From the NCBI RefSeq assembly GCF_009762775.1, contig NZ_CP046401.1:3472001-3536000 (forward strand): a stretch of 64,000 bases of DNA. Direction: 5' to 3'. The translations under genes and the position numbers were made by a program. The notes beneath the pieces were generated by a model. The model saw only the letters and a list, made by a program, of their open reading frames with translations. It had not been told where the DNA came from and searched no databases. Source of the DNA: Maribellus comscasis (GTDB lineage: Bacteria > Bacteroidota > Bacteroidia > Bacteroidales > Prolixibacteraceae). Positions 8,985 through 19,045 of this stretch are shown in pieces; the stretch's first letter is position 1; every line of letters starts with the position of its first letter.

Positions 8985-11336
8985 TTATTCATATCTCAAA
9001 CTGTCTACTGGGTTTTTAGTTGCAGCTTTCCAGCTTTGCCAGCTCACCGTTAGCAATGCAATTCCCAGCGCCAGCATGCCTGCCAATGCAAAAATCCACC
9101 AGCTCAGGCTGGTTTTATAGGTGTAGTTTTCAATCCATTTATTCATTGCGTAATACGAAATAGGCGTAGCAATTATAACTGCTGCCAATACCCATTTAAC
9201 AAGGTCTTTGTTGAGCATTGCCAATATTTCGGATACCCTGGCGCCATTCACTTTCCGAACACCTATTTCCTTAATTTTATGCTGACAGAGAAAAACAGAT
9301 AATCCCAATATTCCGAGAATTGAAATAATAACCGATAAAAAGCTAAAAGCGGTAATCAGTTTTACCTGTTGAGTTTCACTTGTATAAAGTTCGTTCATCC
9401 GGTCGTCCATAAAATAATACCGGAAAGGGATTACCGGGCTCACTTCGTCGTAAATCCTGCGAATGTTTTGCAGCGCGTCACCTGTTTGATTTGTATTAAG
9501 TTTTAAACTAACACAATGAAAAGCGTCTGTCGAAGAAGCGTGCCAGAAAGTGAAAGGCTCCACCGATTCGCGCAACGAAACAAAATTGAAGTCTTTAATA
9601 ATACCAACAAGTGTACCATTGTTTATCTTTTGTCCGACTTTCCATCCGTAACGTTTGGCGGCTGTTTCATTGCAGATGAGATTTCCGTCTTCGGCCTTAC
9701 TGTTTTTTATAAACTGTCGCCCCTCAAGCAATTTGAAATCCATCATCTCAACATAATTATCATCCGCAGCCCAATACCAGACAAGACATTTTTCACCATC
9801 TACTGTAAAAGTCATTCTTTCCTGTGCCTGGCCGGGAACAGCCCTTGAGAAAGCATAGTCGTTTATAAAGGGCGAATCATTTAACTTGTTTTTAAAGACT
9901 TCGATATTTTTCTTTATTTCATCGTTTAAGCGGATGACAAGTGTCTGTTCTTTTGAAAAACCAAGATCGGTTTCCCGCATAAAATGTACTTGTTTAATAA
10001 CTGTAACAGAAGCAATAATCAGAGCGATTGTTGTAACAAATTGTGAAACAGTAAGCACCCCTCTGAAACTAACTTTTGTGCCACGTTTTAAGCCTTTGAG
10101 CAAAAAAACAGGATTTCCGGAGATGCTGTAAACCGCGGGATAAATTCCGGCCAGTAAACCAAGAGTAAGAACTGTTAATCCGACAAGAATCAGAATTCCT
10201 GTATTTTCTTTAAAGGGAAGTGTATAACCTAAGATTTGGTTTGAAACCCCTTTGTTTACCAGATAGGCAAGCGCAATCGCCACTAAAAATGAAAAGATAA
10301 AAAGGATAGATGTTTCGAGTAAAGAAATAAAAACAACGTCTTCTGTTCTGCCGCCAATAATCCTTGAAATACTTACACTTTTAATTCTTTTTGGAACATT
10401 TGCAGTAGCAAAGTTTATGTAATTGATTAGAACAACCAGCAGAATAAGTATTCCAACCCAGCGGAGGGATTGGACAAAAACTTTACTTTTTGATGAAAAG
10501 ATGGGGGTTTCGGCAACTCCATCCGTAAAGTGTAATTCGGTTAACGGGCGCGCAACCAGCTCAACCGATGTACCTTTATTTACAAAAACGTTGTGTTTGG
10601 CTTTAACAATTGATTGTGAATTTAATTTTTTATTGAATAAGCTCTTGTCTGTTCCGGGTTTTACAAGAACAAACTGTGGGTAGTTGGTTACGTCCCATCC
10701 TTTAGCACTTTCCGCCATCCATCCGGTTGCAGGTAGTTTCAGAATAATGGGGCATGTAACTACGGAATTTTCAGGTAGATCGTTAAAAACGGCCGAAACA
10801 GTATAATTCGTTCCGTTGGCCGCAAGCTGTTTCCCAACTGGGTTATCATCGCCCCAGGCTTTCTGGGCAAATTTTTTGGAAATTATTGCTGTTTGGGGCT
10901 CTTCTAATGGAAGCTTTTGTTTCCCGGATATAAATTTGAACGTAAAAATTTCGGTGAGCATCTTGTCGCTGTATGCATAGTCTTCAAATTCTTTTACTAT
11001 TCCAAGGTTATTTTCCCAGGTAAAACTAGCTTCCTGCCATTTTCCCCAGGGCATATAAGTTGTTGTCGCTGTTATTTCCGGAAATTCATTGGCGAGCGTC
11101 TCTCCTGTCGGGCCAAAAAGAAAAACCGATGTTTTGCTGTTACCGGGATATTTTACTTCAATCCGGTAGATATTTTCAGCGTTCTTGTTATAAGTGTCAA
11201 AATGGTATTCATTCCATAGATACAATACGATAAGAATAAAAGCAGCAAAACCACTCACAAGACCGGCAAGATTTAATCCGGTGGTGAGTATGGATTTCTT
11301 CAGATTTGCTGTTGCGAATTTTAAATAATATTTCAT
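8985..11336 (-). CDS. FtsX/MacB-type ABC permease (783 aa)
   Basis: Full-length two-module permease starting MKYYLKFATANLKKSILTTG, with an N-terminal helix at about 19-41. First and second extracytoplasmic domains are separated by membrane helices around 285-305, 335-355, 380-400 and 425-445. The C-terminal loop IKEIGVRKVNGARVSEILAM and the end NPVDSLRYE (a small variant of NPVEALRYE) are visible. It is followed after 15 bases by the next permease gene. It is a paralogue of its neighbours with a diverged periplasmic part, which fits a different partner or substrate (inference). Confidence 0.92.
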   Translation of the reverse strand: MKYYLKFATANLKKSILTTGLNLAGLVSGFAAFILIVLYLWNEYHFDTYNKNAENIYRIEVKYPGNSKTSVFLFGPTGETLANEFPEITATTTYMPWGKWQEASFTWENNLGIVKEFEDYAYSDKMLTEIFTFKFISGKQKLPLEEPQTAIISKKFAQKAWGDDNPVGKQLAANGTNYTVSAVFNDLPENSVVTCPIILKLPATGWMAESAKGWDVTNYPQFVLVKPGTDKSLFNKKLNSQSIVKAKHNVFVNKGTSVELVARPLTELHFTDGVAETPIFSSKSKVFVQSLRWVGILILLVVLINYINFATANVPKRIKSVSISRIIGGRTEDVVFISLLETSILFIFSFLVAIALAYLVNKGVSNQILGYTLPFKENTGILILVGLTVLTLGLLAGIYPAVYSISGNPVFLLKGLKRGTKVSFRGVLTVSQFVTTIALIIASVTVIKQVHFMRETDLGFSKEQTLVIRLNDEIKKNIEVFKNKLNDSPFINDYAFSRAVPGQAQERMTFTVDGEKCLVWYWAADDNYVEMMDFKLLEGRQFIKNSKAEDGNLICNETAAKRYGWKVGQKINNGTLVGIIKDFNFVSLRESVEPFTFWHASSTDAFHCVSLKLNTNQTGDALQNIRRIYDEVSPVIPFRYYFMDDRMNELYTSETQQVKLITAFSFLSVIISILGILGLSVFLCQHKIKEIGVRKVNGARVSEILAMLNKDLVKWVLAAVIIATPISYYAMNKWIENYTYKTSLSWWIFALAGMLALGIALLTVSWQSWKAATKNPVDSLRYE

Positions 11337-11448
11337 CTGTTAGTAACTAAAAGTTCTCTGTTTCTTGTATCAACCCTCCTGGTGTGTGTTGTTTATTGTT
11401 CAAATCCAGGTACTTCTATTCCGGGCGGTTGGCCACCAGTAACAGGGG

Positions 11449-13821
11449 TCACTCATATCTTAGTGCTTCGACCGGATTTTTTGCAGCGGCCTTCCAGCTT
11501 TGCCAACTCACAGTTAGCAATGCAATTCCCAGCGCCATTAATCCTGCCAACGCAAAAATCCACCAGCTTAAAGTTGTTTTGTAGGCAAAGTTTTCCAGCC
11601 ATTTATGCATAATGTAATATGAAATTGGAGTGGCAACAACAAAGGCAAACACCACCCATTTTACAAAATCTTTATTTAGCATAGTTATCACCTCTGTAAT
11701 CTTAGCGCCGTTTACTTTTCTAATGCCAATTTCTTTTATTCTTTTCCGGGTTTCATAAAGCGTAATGGCAAATAGCCCAATCGCTGAGATGATATAGGCG
11801 ATGATGGTGAAAAGGATATAAATTTCGCTTAGCCTTTTTTCCTTATTGTACATCGATTGAATATCATCAGAAAGGAAGGTGTAATTAAAGGTTTCTCCCG
11901 GGTTGTTTTTTTCGAAAAGCTGCCGGACAAACTGAAGACCTGCCTGGTTTGCACCCTCTTCAAACTGAATCAGGAAATTATAATGCATTCTTTCAAAATA
12001 AACCATGACCAGAGGTTGTGGTTCCACGGAAAGATGTTCAAAATTAAAATCTTTAACAACACCGATAATATCATAAGTTCCCCATGAACTGCTTTTAATT
12101 TGTTGAGTTGAAATATCGGTTATTCCCCAGTATTTTTTGGCAGCCTCGTTAATCACTACTTTCTCATCGTAACTTTTATCCTTATCAAAATCGAAAAAAC
12201 GGCCTTCTAAAATTTTTAATCCGAGCAGCTTTGTATATCCAGGTGTTACAACTAACGATTTTTCTGTAGTGAAATCCATCTCGTTACTGTTTAATTTCCA
12301 CGACATATCAAATGGTTGAATAGGAGAATGTGCAATTGAAAAGCTTTTAATCGAACTTTGAACCGTCAACTCATTTTTCACATATTGAAAATTATTTTGA
12401 TAATCCTGATGTTGCTTCATTTGCTCTTCACGGGTTCCGCTATAATTGGGTTCATGAAAAAGTTGTGTGCTAACAATATTTTTTGACTCGAATCCCAGGT
12501 CCTTATCAAGCATTAAATTCAGTTGTTTAACTACCACTATTGACGCTATCAGCAGGACAAATGAAAGTGTAAATTGCAGGGTTGTAAGTACTTCTCTCCC
12601 GGCTAGTTTAGTTGGTGCAAAAGTCTGATTTTTTAAACTTTTGGTAACAGGAAGATAAAAATAAACAAAAGACGGGTAAATCATCGCCCCGGTAATTAAT
12701 ACAAAAAGGATAACGCTGTTTAAAAAAAAGATTTGCCTGATGTCAGGAGATAAGTTTACTCTGGCAATTTGATTAAAATAAGGTAAAACGATGTGAAACG
12801 CCAGCGTGACAATAAAGGAAGAAACAAAAATGAGCAGGAGAATTTCGGTAAATTTTTGTAATAAAATGTGTTTTGAACCTGCCCCTGTAATTTTATTAAT
12901 CCCGATGTTTTTAATTGAAAAATTGATATTAATAATTTGCAGATTGGTGAAGTTGAGTAGTGAAATAATAAAAATCACAGCGATAATTACATACAGGACA
13001 TTGATGTTTTTTTTGTCGCCGTGTTTGGAGATGATTCCCTGAGTATTAATGTTGTTTCCCTCGAAATACATTTTACTTAAAGGGTAGATGCCAGTAGTAC
13101 TTTCTTTAAAACGTTCTCTGTAATGTCCCAAACCCTTTATTTTTTCATAAAATTCAACCTCATTAAAATTGCTGTTTGCCAAAATGAAATTTCCGCCCAT
13201 CCGGCTGTATTGCATCGAGTGGTTGGGAATGATAAAGTCAAATGTAATTGAGCTGTTGGAAGGCAGGGGATCCAGGATACCTTTTACGGTGTAAATCTTT
13301 TGTTCGCGTGTGGTAATGGTAACGTATTTCCCAATTGGATTTTCATCTCCAAATATTTTTTTCGCCATGTTTTGGCTAAAAATGATTGCATCCGGATCGT
13401 GTAATATTGCAGCTTTATCTCCAACTTTTAACGGAAAATCAAAAACCTCAAAAAAGCTGCTGTCGGCAACTATTCCTTCAGGCGAAAAAGAATGTTCATT
13501 ATAAGTAAATTTGATTTCACCTTCTCTATATTTTTTTACATCGGTAAAGCTTTCAATCTCGGGATAATCTTTGTAATTAAATTTGAAAAATAAATCAGCT
13601 TCCCAGGCTTCGGGTTTACTTTCCGGTGAGTCTTTTAAAGTGATCAGGTAAATATCTTTTTCCCGCTTATGGAAATTATCCATCGAAAGTTCGTTGCGAA
13701 TGTATGTGAAAAGGAGCGAGATACATAATGCTCCTAAAAACACGGTGGCAATACTTCCTGCAAAAACCAACCTGTTTGATTTAAAATTTCGGATAGCGTA
13801 TTTTAGATAGTGTTTTAACAT
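11449..13821 (-). CDS. FtsX/MacB-type ABC permease (790 aa)
   Basis: Full-length permease starting MLKHYLKYAIRNFKSNRLVFAG. The first helix covers about 20-42, the motif ELSMDNFHKREKDIYLI follows, and the two extracytoplasmic domains alternate with the usual helices. The last part has KEIGIRKVNGAKITEVITML and ends NPVEALRYE. The 112-base spacer downstream contains only a short tract with a decayed gene-end look. The first periplasmic domain is clearly different from the neighbouring paralogues, whereas the last 65 residues are nearly the same. Probable partner of the single ATPase of this locus. Confidence 0.92.
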   Translation of the reverse strand: MLKHYLKYAIRNFKSNRLVFAGSIATVFLGALCISLLFTYIRNELSMDNFHKREKDIYLITLKDSPESKPEAWEADLFFKFNYKDYPEIESFTDVKKYREGEIKFTYNEHSFSPEGIVADSSFFEVFDFPLKVGDKAAILHDPDAIIFSQNMAKKIFGDENPIGKYVTITTREQKIYTVKGILDPLPSNSSITFDFIIPNHSMQYSRMGGNFILANSNFNEVEFYEKIKGLGHYRERFKESTTGIYPLSKMYFEGNNINTQGIISKHGDKKNINVLYVIIAVIFIISLLNFTNLQIININFSIKNIGINKITGAGSKHILLQKFTEILLLIFVSSFIVTLAFHIVLPYFNQIARVNLSPDIRQIFFLNSVILFVLITGAMIYPSFVYFYLPVTKSLKNQTFAPTKLAGREVLTTLQFTLSFVLLIASIVVVKQLNLMLDKDLGFESKNIVSTQLFHEPNYSGTREEQMKQHQDYQNNFQYVKNELTVQSSIKSFSIAHSPIQPFDMSWKLNSNEMDFTTEKSLVVTPGYTKLLGLKILEGRFFDFDKDKSYDEKVVINEAAKKYWGITDISTQQIKSSSWGTYDIIGVVKDFNFEHLSVEPQPLVMVYFERMHYNFLIQFEEGANQAGLQFVRQLFEKNNPGETFNYTFLSDDIQSMYNKEKRLSEIYILFTIIAYIISAIGLFAITLYETRKRIKEIGIRKVNGAKITEVITMLNKDFVKWVVFAFVVATPISYYIMHKWLENFAYKTTLSWWIFALAGLMALGIALLTVSWQSWKAAAKNPVEALRYE

Positions 13822-13888
13822 TCTTTTTGTTGCTTTTTATTTATCTCAGTACTTCTATTTACGAGCAGTCGGCTCCGATTCCCCGGGC

Positions 13889-16291
13889 TTATTCATAACG
13901 TAAAGCTTCAACCGGATTCCGGTTGGCTGTGCGGGTATAATTTGCAGCGGCTATTACTGCTACCATCAACAATACAAAAAGGCTGCAGGCAACAAATATT
14001 CCCCAATGAAGATCAATCTTTGAGGCAAAATTTTGCATCCATTTGTGGGCGGTAATCCACGCTCCTGTTAATCCGAGTAGTACTGCTGGTATAGCTATGT
14101 ATTCCAGATCAACAATAAAAGCCCGGAGAATATCGGTAAGATTTGCGCCACTAATTCTGCGAATTGCCAATTCCTTGCGGCGGCGTGCAGCTTCGTTTGA
14201 AGTGTATCCAAGCAAACCGATAATTGTGATCAGCAGGATTACAATGTTTCCGGCCATCATGGCGTTACGGAAACCTTTCTCAGCCTGATAGCTGTATTTT
14301 TGCTCCTGTTCAAGGCTATGTACAACCGCATCCTGATGAGGCAGAAACTGATTGAAAATATCTGTTATCTTTTTTGACATTCCCGCTTCAGCAGTTTCGT
14401 TTACCTCCAGAAGGATGTAAAATGAAAAAGAAGAACGTTCAGCTCTTACCTGTTCAAATTTTTCCTGGGGGAAATAGAAAAATACCGATGGCCGAAGATC
14501 GGGAGCAGTAATTGTGTTGATAATAAAATCGGGGAAAACACCCCTGATTGTTGTTTGTCCGTGTTCACTAATGTCGACCTGTTCGCCAACCACATTTTTC
14601 CATCCATTAAATACTTTTAGCTTTTCTGCGCCTTTTTCACTAATCAGCACGTCGTTGGTTACTGAATTTTGTTGTGTAAAACCTTCTCCTTCAGGAACCG
14701 GAATGTTTAATATCGAAAGGTAATTTTCGTCTATCCAGTAAAAGTCAGCTACATTAAACAACTCTTTTTCTTTGTCAGGTGAATTGATGTTATTGCCTGA
14801 AGCTCCTTCGATTGGCACTCCACAGCCCATACCCACCGTTTCCACTCCCGGTACTGCACGCAATTCATTTAACAGCGTAGAAATTTTCTCGGCTTCCATT
14901 CCACTGGTTGAACCGTAATAGACTCCTTTTGTCCGGTATCCGTGGTTGGCATTAATAATACTGCCATATTGCATGCTCACGATTACCAGCATTGTCAAGA
15001 TAAATGATGCACCCACAAACTGGAAGGAAAGTAATACGAGTTTCCATCTGTTCTTTTTTTGTTGAAAATTGCGAAAGGCTGTTGCCACCGGAACACGGGA
15101 AAAAAAACGCCCTGGCAGGTAGCTGGTTAAAATTACCAGTGTTATAATCAGAAAAAGTAAAGGCCAGATAACAACAGGATTTAACACCGAAATAAGTTTG
15201 TGTCCTACCTGCGCTTCCGCCAGCGGTTTTAAAACCAAGATGAGAAGGAATGCACCAATAAATGAAATCAGAAATAAAACAAAGGTTTCCGAGAAAATCA
15301 GCTGCTGAAGGTTTTTTGCTTCGGCACCGCATGTTTTATGTATGGCCGAACTTTTTGCTCGTTTTATTAAAGCGCTAAGCGTAAGTAATGTGTAATTCAT
15401 GAGAGAGACAAATAATACGGCAAAAGCAATTGTCGCAAGTATCAGAATCATATCTTTCACGCCACTCGAATATAATTTTTTGATTGGTTTTAGTGTGTAT
15501 TTCAGCACCATTCCCCCTTGCTGTTGCTCCAGGCTTTCAATATCCTGGTATTTTATCTGCATTTTTCGAATGGCCGGCGCCAGACTCTCAGGATCTACTC
15601 CGGGAGCGAGTTTTACTGCGGCATAATAACGGTCGTTTCCTAACCAGTTGGTAGAACCATCCCAGGAGAAAAATTGTCCTGTGGAAATCATTGAGATCAG
15701 TACGTCATATTCGTAGTTGGTGTTTTCAGGAAGTTCTTCAAATACTCCGGCAATGGTCAGTTTTCTTCCCGGATATTCTTTTAATTCAATGATTTTGCCT
15801 GTTATATCTCCCCCCATTTCATTTGCAATCTTACTTGAGATCATACAGGTCATAGGACTGCTGAGTATATCTTTGGGGTTTCCGTTAATCATCGGGCGGG
15901 GCAGCACATCAAACAAATGTTCGTCGGCCAGAGAAAATTGCGCTGAGTAGCTCTTTTTATCTTCAGTATAAAAAACGGATGAACCAATACTGTTTAACCG
16001 AGTTGCTGCTTCAATACCCGGAACCTCTGCTTTTAACCCGGGAGCAACTGCACCGCTTACACGTCCCCAGCTATCCATCTTATTTGAAGATTTGTCTCGT
16101 TTAAAGTTTTCCTGAACAATATAAATGCGGCTGGCGTTGGGATAAAAACTGTCGAAGCTGTAATAATACAATACCTCTGACAACAACAGTATGCCAAATG
16201 CCAGTCCGGCTATAAGTGAGATGATTCGTGTTGTTGTATGCTCTCCTTTTCGAAGTAGTCTGCGAAATGCCAGTTTTAAAAAGTTTTTCAT
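13889..16291 (-). CDS. FtsX/MacB-type ABC permease, divergent member (800 aa)
   Basis: This is the permease nearest the ATPase that is still intact. It starts MKNFLKLAFRRLLRKGEHTT and has the same eight-helix, two-domain plan. Its C-terminal module differs from the others: the loop reads RKELAIRRISGANLTDILRA and the last helices are unlike the shared 'WWIFALAG' block, although it still ends NPVEALRYE. So it escaped the sequence homogenisation seen in the other five. The neighbour on the ATPase side is a permease pseudogene. Role: membrane subunit of a MacB/Lol-like ABC complex; substrate unknown. Confidence 0.9.
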   Translation of the reverse strand: MKNFLKLAFRRLLRKGEHTTTRIISLIAGLAFGILLLSEVLYYYSFDSFYPNASRIYIVQENFKRDKSSNKMDSWGRVSGAVAPGLKAEVPGIEAATRLNSIGSSVFYTEDKKSYSAQFSLADEHLFDVLPRPMINGNPKDILSSPMTCMISSKIANEMGGDITGKIIELKEYPGRKLTIAGVFEELPENTNYEYDVLISMISTGQFFSWDGSTNWLGNDRYYAAVKLAPGVDPESLAPAIRKMQIKYQDIESLEQQQGGMVLKYTLKPIKKLYSSGVKDMILILATIAFAVLFVSLMNYTLLTLSALIKRAKSSAIHKTCGAEAKNLQQLIFSETFVLFLISFIGAFLLILVLKPLAEAQVGHKLISVLNPVVIWPLLFLIITLVILTSYLPGRFFSRVPVATAFRNFQQKKNRWKLVLLSFQFVGASFILTMLVIVSMQYGSIINANHGYRTKGVYYGSTSGMEAEKISTLLNELRAVPGVETVGMGCGVPIEGASGNNINSPDKEKELFNVADFYWIDENYLSILNIPVPEGEGFTQQNSVTNDVLISEKGAEKLKVFNGWKNVVGEQVDISEHGQTTIRGVFPDFIINTITAPDLRPSVFFYFPQEKFEQVRAERSSFSFYILLEVNETAEAGMSKKITDIFNQFLPHQDAVVHSLEQEQKYSYQAEKGFRNAMMAGNIVILLITIIGLLGYTSNEAARRRKELAIRRISGANLTDILRAFIVDLEYIAIPAVLLGLTGAWITAHKWMQNFASKIDLHWGIFVACSLFVLLMVAVIAAANYTRTANRNPVEALRYE

Positions 16292-16423
16292 GTGTTTTCT
16301 GCTTTTATTCTCTCGGCCTGTTTACACAAGTGAGCCGGTGTATATTTGTTACATCCCTTAATCGACATTCTGTTTTGCAGGTCCTGTAGTTTCCTCCTCT
16401 TTTTTAGGCGGTTGGAGGATCTT

Positions 16424-16858
16424 TACTCTTAGCTCATCGCTTCTGCAAATTCCGGATAGCCGCTTTCCAACTCCGGCAACTAACTGTCAACAGTGCAATT
16501 CCCGGTGCAGTATTCCTGCTGGTGAAAATATACGCCCGCCAGATGTACATCTTCAACGTTCTGTAACCATGCAGAAATTGTCATTCCTCCCCGTTTTTCC
16601 TCATACTGGTTTACCTCATTGCACAAAGTAAATCAGGTAGATTGCTTTCTACCTGTCATCCGAATTAAAAGCTCCCATAACCCGGAATATTCTTTCTTTA
16701 TTCGACTGGAAGTCATCGAAACCGGTTTCATAATTTATAAACAGAAAAATAAAAAAGACAGGCGGCGATGCCAATTGTAAGGCAAGAATATTAATAAACG
16801 CATTTAGCCTGTTTTTCAGGATATTCCGAAAAGCAAGTTTTAAAAATAAAAAATTCAT
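16424..16858 (-). pseudogene. Remnant of an FtsX-type permease
   Basis: The first 69 codons (start 16858) read MNFLFLKLAFRNILKNRLNA with a helix and the FDDFQSNKERIFRVM motif of the permease N-terminus, then stop at 16649. Downstream, about 16424-16560, a frame still reads GIALLTVS-RSWKAAIRN, matching the conserved C-terminal GIALLTVSWQSWKAATRN of the intact neighbours. The roughly 1.9 kb between is missing and the frame is broken. So this was once a complete permease gene, the one directly after the ATPase, lost by internal deletion. No function is expected. Confidence 0.8.
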
Positions 16859-16932
16859 TTTCTATTTTTTAATGTTTATTGTTTTCAGCTTTGAGGCAGT
16901 AAAATCCGGCAAAGATTTTTCAGGACAAATGA

Positions 16933-17628
16933 CTAAAGTATTTCCGCCATTTTCTCGTTTACATTTTCGGTCAGAACTTCACCGTCAAACAGGTTAATTA
17001 CGCGGTGAGCAAAACCAGCATCATGCATTGAGTGCGTAACCATAATAATGGTTGTTCCTTCTTTGTTTAATTCTGTTAACAGGTTCATGACTTCGAGGCC
17101 GTTTTTTGAATCGAGGTTACCTGTCGGCTCATCCGCAAGGATTAGTTTTGGATTGGCAACCACTGCACGTCCGATTGCTACACGTTGCTGCTGACCACCC
17201 GAAAGTTGTTGTGGAAAGTGTTTGGCACGGTGTCCTATTTTCATTCGTTCCAAAACAGCATTTACCATTTCTTTGCGTTCGCTTACTTTCTTTTTCAGGT
17301 AAATGAGTGGCAATTCCACATTTTCATATACTGTAAGTTCGTCGATAAGGTTAAAACTTTGGAATACAAAGCCAATGTTTCCTTTACGCATTTGTGTGCG
17401 CTGGCGCTCCTTGTATGTTCCCACTTCGGTTCCATCAAAAAAATATTTCCCGGTGCTTGGATTATCAAGTAAGCCAATAATATTCAGCAAAGTTGATTTT
17501 CCGCAACCCGATGGTCCCATAATGGCCACAAATTCGCCTGCTTTTACATTGATCGATACTTCGTTCAGAGCAAAAGTTTCAACTTCCTCTGTCCGGAAGA
17601 TTTTTGTGAGTTTTTCAGTTTTTAGCAT
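16933..17628 (-). CDS. ABC transporter ATPase, LolD/MacB type
   Basis: 231-residue cytoplasmic ATPase of the MacB/LolD/FtsE class. Walker A GPSGCGKSTLLN at about 37-48, Q-loop in FVFQSFNLI, signature LSGGQQQRVAIGRA near 141, Walker B LILADEPTGNLDS near 161 and the H-loop VTHSMHDA are all intact. It powers permeases of the FtsX type. It is the only ATPase beside at least seven permease genes, so one ATPase may serve several alternative permeases. It sits between the adaptor gene (upstream) and the permease pseudogene (downstream). Confidence 0.95.
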   Translation of the reverse strand: MLKTEKLTKIFRTEEVETFALNEVSINVKAGEFVAIMGPSGCGKSTLLNIIGLLDNPSTGKYFFDGTEVGTYKERQRTQMRKGNIGFVFQSFNLIDELTVYENVELPLIYLKKKVSERKEMVNAVLERMKIGHRAKHFPQQLSGGQQQRVAIGRAVVANPKLILADEPTGNLDSKNGLEVMNLLTELNKEGTTIIMVTHSMHDAGFAHRVINLFDGEVLTENVNEKMAEIL

Positions 17629-17749
17629 ATTAAGCCCCCTTTAATTCCCCCAAATGGGGAAGATTTAAAAAGTTGATTATTTATATATTTTATGTTCATT
17701 TTTTGCTTTTTTGTTCCCTCGCCTTTGCCGAGGCTTAGGGAGCGTCCCT

Positions 17750-19006
17750 TTATCTCAAAATCAGTTTATCGTTATCCCCAAATAAATCATATCCCGAGGT
17801 TATCACTCTCTCTCCTGGTTCCAGTCCTTCCAGCACTTCATAATATTTCGGATTTTTTCGTCCAATCCTGATGTTTCGTTTTGTAGCAAAATCACCCGAA
17901 GGATCGACTACGTAAATCCATTGTCCACCGGTGCTGTTAAAAAATCCTCCCAAACTTACCAGAAGCGATTGTTCTGGTTGCCCCAGTTGCAGATTAATGT
18001 AATAGGTTTGCCCTGTGCGTATATTATCCGGTCTTTCATCGGTGAAAACGAGGTCAATTTGAAATTGTGAATTTCGCACTTCAGGATACACCTTTTTAAC
18101 CCTTAAATTAAAAAGACTGTTTTGCCGTTCAAATGTTGCATTTAGACCTCCTCTGACTCTATCAATATAATGTTCATCAATGAGTGCTTCAATTTTATAA
18201 TCCGTCAGTACATTAATCTGGCCAATTCGTGTGCCTCGTCCAATGCTTTGCCCGATTTCGGCCTCCAGCATTCCCAACTGCCCGTCAACCGGCGATTTCA
18301 CGTTCAGGTTGTCCAGGCGCTCATAAACCAGCGAAAGTGTTTGCTGCATTTTGTCGAGATCCTGTTCAAGCTGAACCATTTCTGATGCCCTTATTAATGA
18401 ATCGTTTTTTGCTTTTCGTTCATTAATTTTCTGCAATTTAACAGCCAGTTCATAATTCTCTTTTGCTTCAAGATACTCTTCTTTTGAAACAAGCTCATCT
18501 TCAAACAATGCTTTCTGTTGTTCGTAATTTCGTTTCTTTTTTATGATTTCGAATTCAGAATTCAGCAATGATTTTTCTGATTCAATTTGTGCAATTTCGA
18601 AGTTTATACGGGTTTGCCGAAGCATGTTTTGTTTTTGTGCCAGGTTCGATTCGCTGTTCATAATTTCCTGATACAGTTGACGGTTTTCGAGAATTAATAT
18701 TGTATCTCCTTTTTTTAAATCCGAGCCTTCTTCAATAAGCCGGTTGGTAACTTGTCCGCCCTCTTCTGCATCAAGGTAAATGGTTGAAATCGGTTCAACA
18801 GTACCGTTGGTGCGGATATAGTCGTCAAAATTTCCTTGTTGAACTTCTTCAATGGTGATTTTGTCCACATCAACTTTAAGCGAAGTTACATTTGAGTCTT
18901 TTATAATTTTCACAAGAAGAAAAACAAATAAAATGGCAGCCACTGCATAAATAATGTGTTTTGGCCTGATGCCCTTTTTCTTCTCAATTTTTCTGTCCAT
19001 TGCCAT
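17750..19006 (-). CDS. HlyD/MacA-type periplasmic adaptor
   Basis: 418 residues with an N-terminal membrane anchor (about 18-35, HIIYAVAAILFVFLLVKII). Then come a lipoyl-like half motif, a long coiled-coil hairpin (about 95-220, rich in E/K/Q with regular spacing) and the second lipoyl half 'NVKSPVDGQLG'. A beta-barrel part and a C-terminal membrane-proximal domain ending GERVITSGYDLFGDNDKLILR complete it. Such adaptors link an inner-membrane transporter to TolC across the periplasm. An in-frame alternative start lies two codons downstream at 19000. It lies between tolC-like and ATPase genes on the same strand, with a 39-base gap to the former. Confidence 0.93.
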   Translation of the reverse strand: MAMDRKIEKKKGIRPKHIIYAVAAILFVFLLVKIIKDSNVTSLKVDVDKITIEEVQQGNFDDYIRTNGTVEPISTIYLDAEEGGQVTNRLIEEGSDLKKGDTILILENRQLYQEIMNSESNLAQKQNMLRQTRINFEIAQIESEKSLLNSEFEIIKKKRNYEQQKALFEDELVSKEEYLEAKENYELAVKLQKINERKAKNDSLIRASEMVQLEQDLDKMQQTLSLVYERLDNLNVKSPVDGQLGMLEAEIGQSIGRGTRIGQINVLTDYKIEALIDEHYIDRVRGGLNATFERQNSLFNLRVKKVYPEVRNSQFQIDLVFTDERPDNIRTGQTYYINLQLGQPEQSLLVSLGGFFNSTGGQWIYVVDPSGDFATKRNIRIGRKNPKYYEVLEGLEPGERVITSGYDLFGDNDKLILR

Positions 19007-19045
19007 AATTAAGTCCTTTTTATTGTCAAGATAAATACTTTAATT

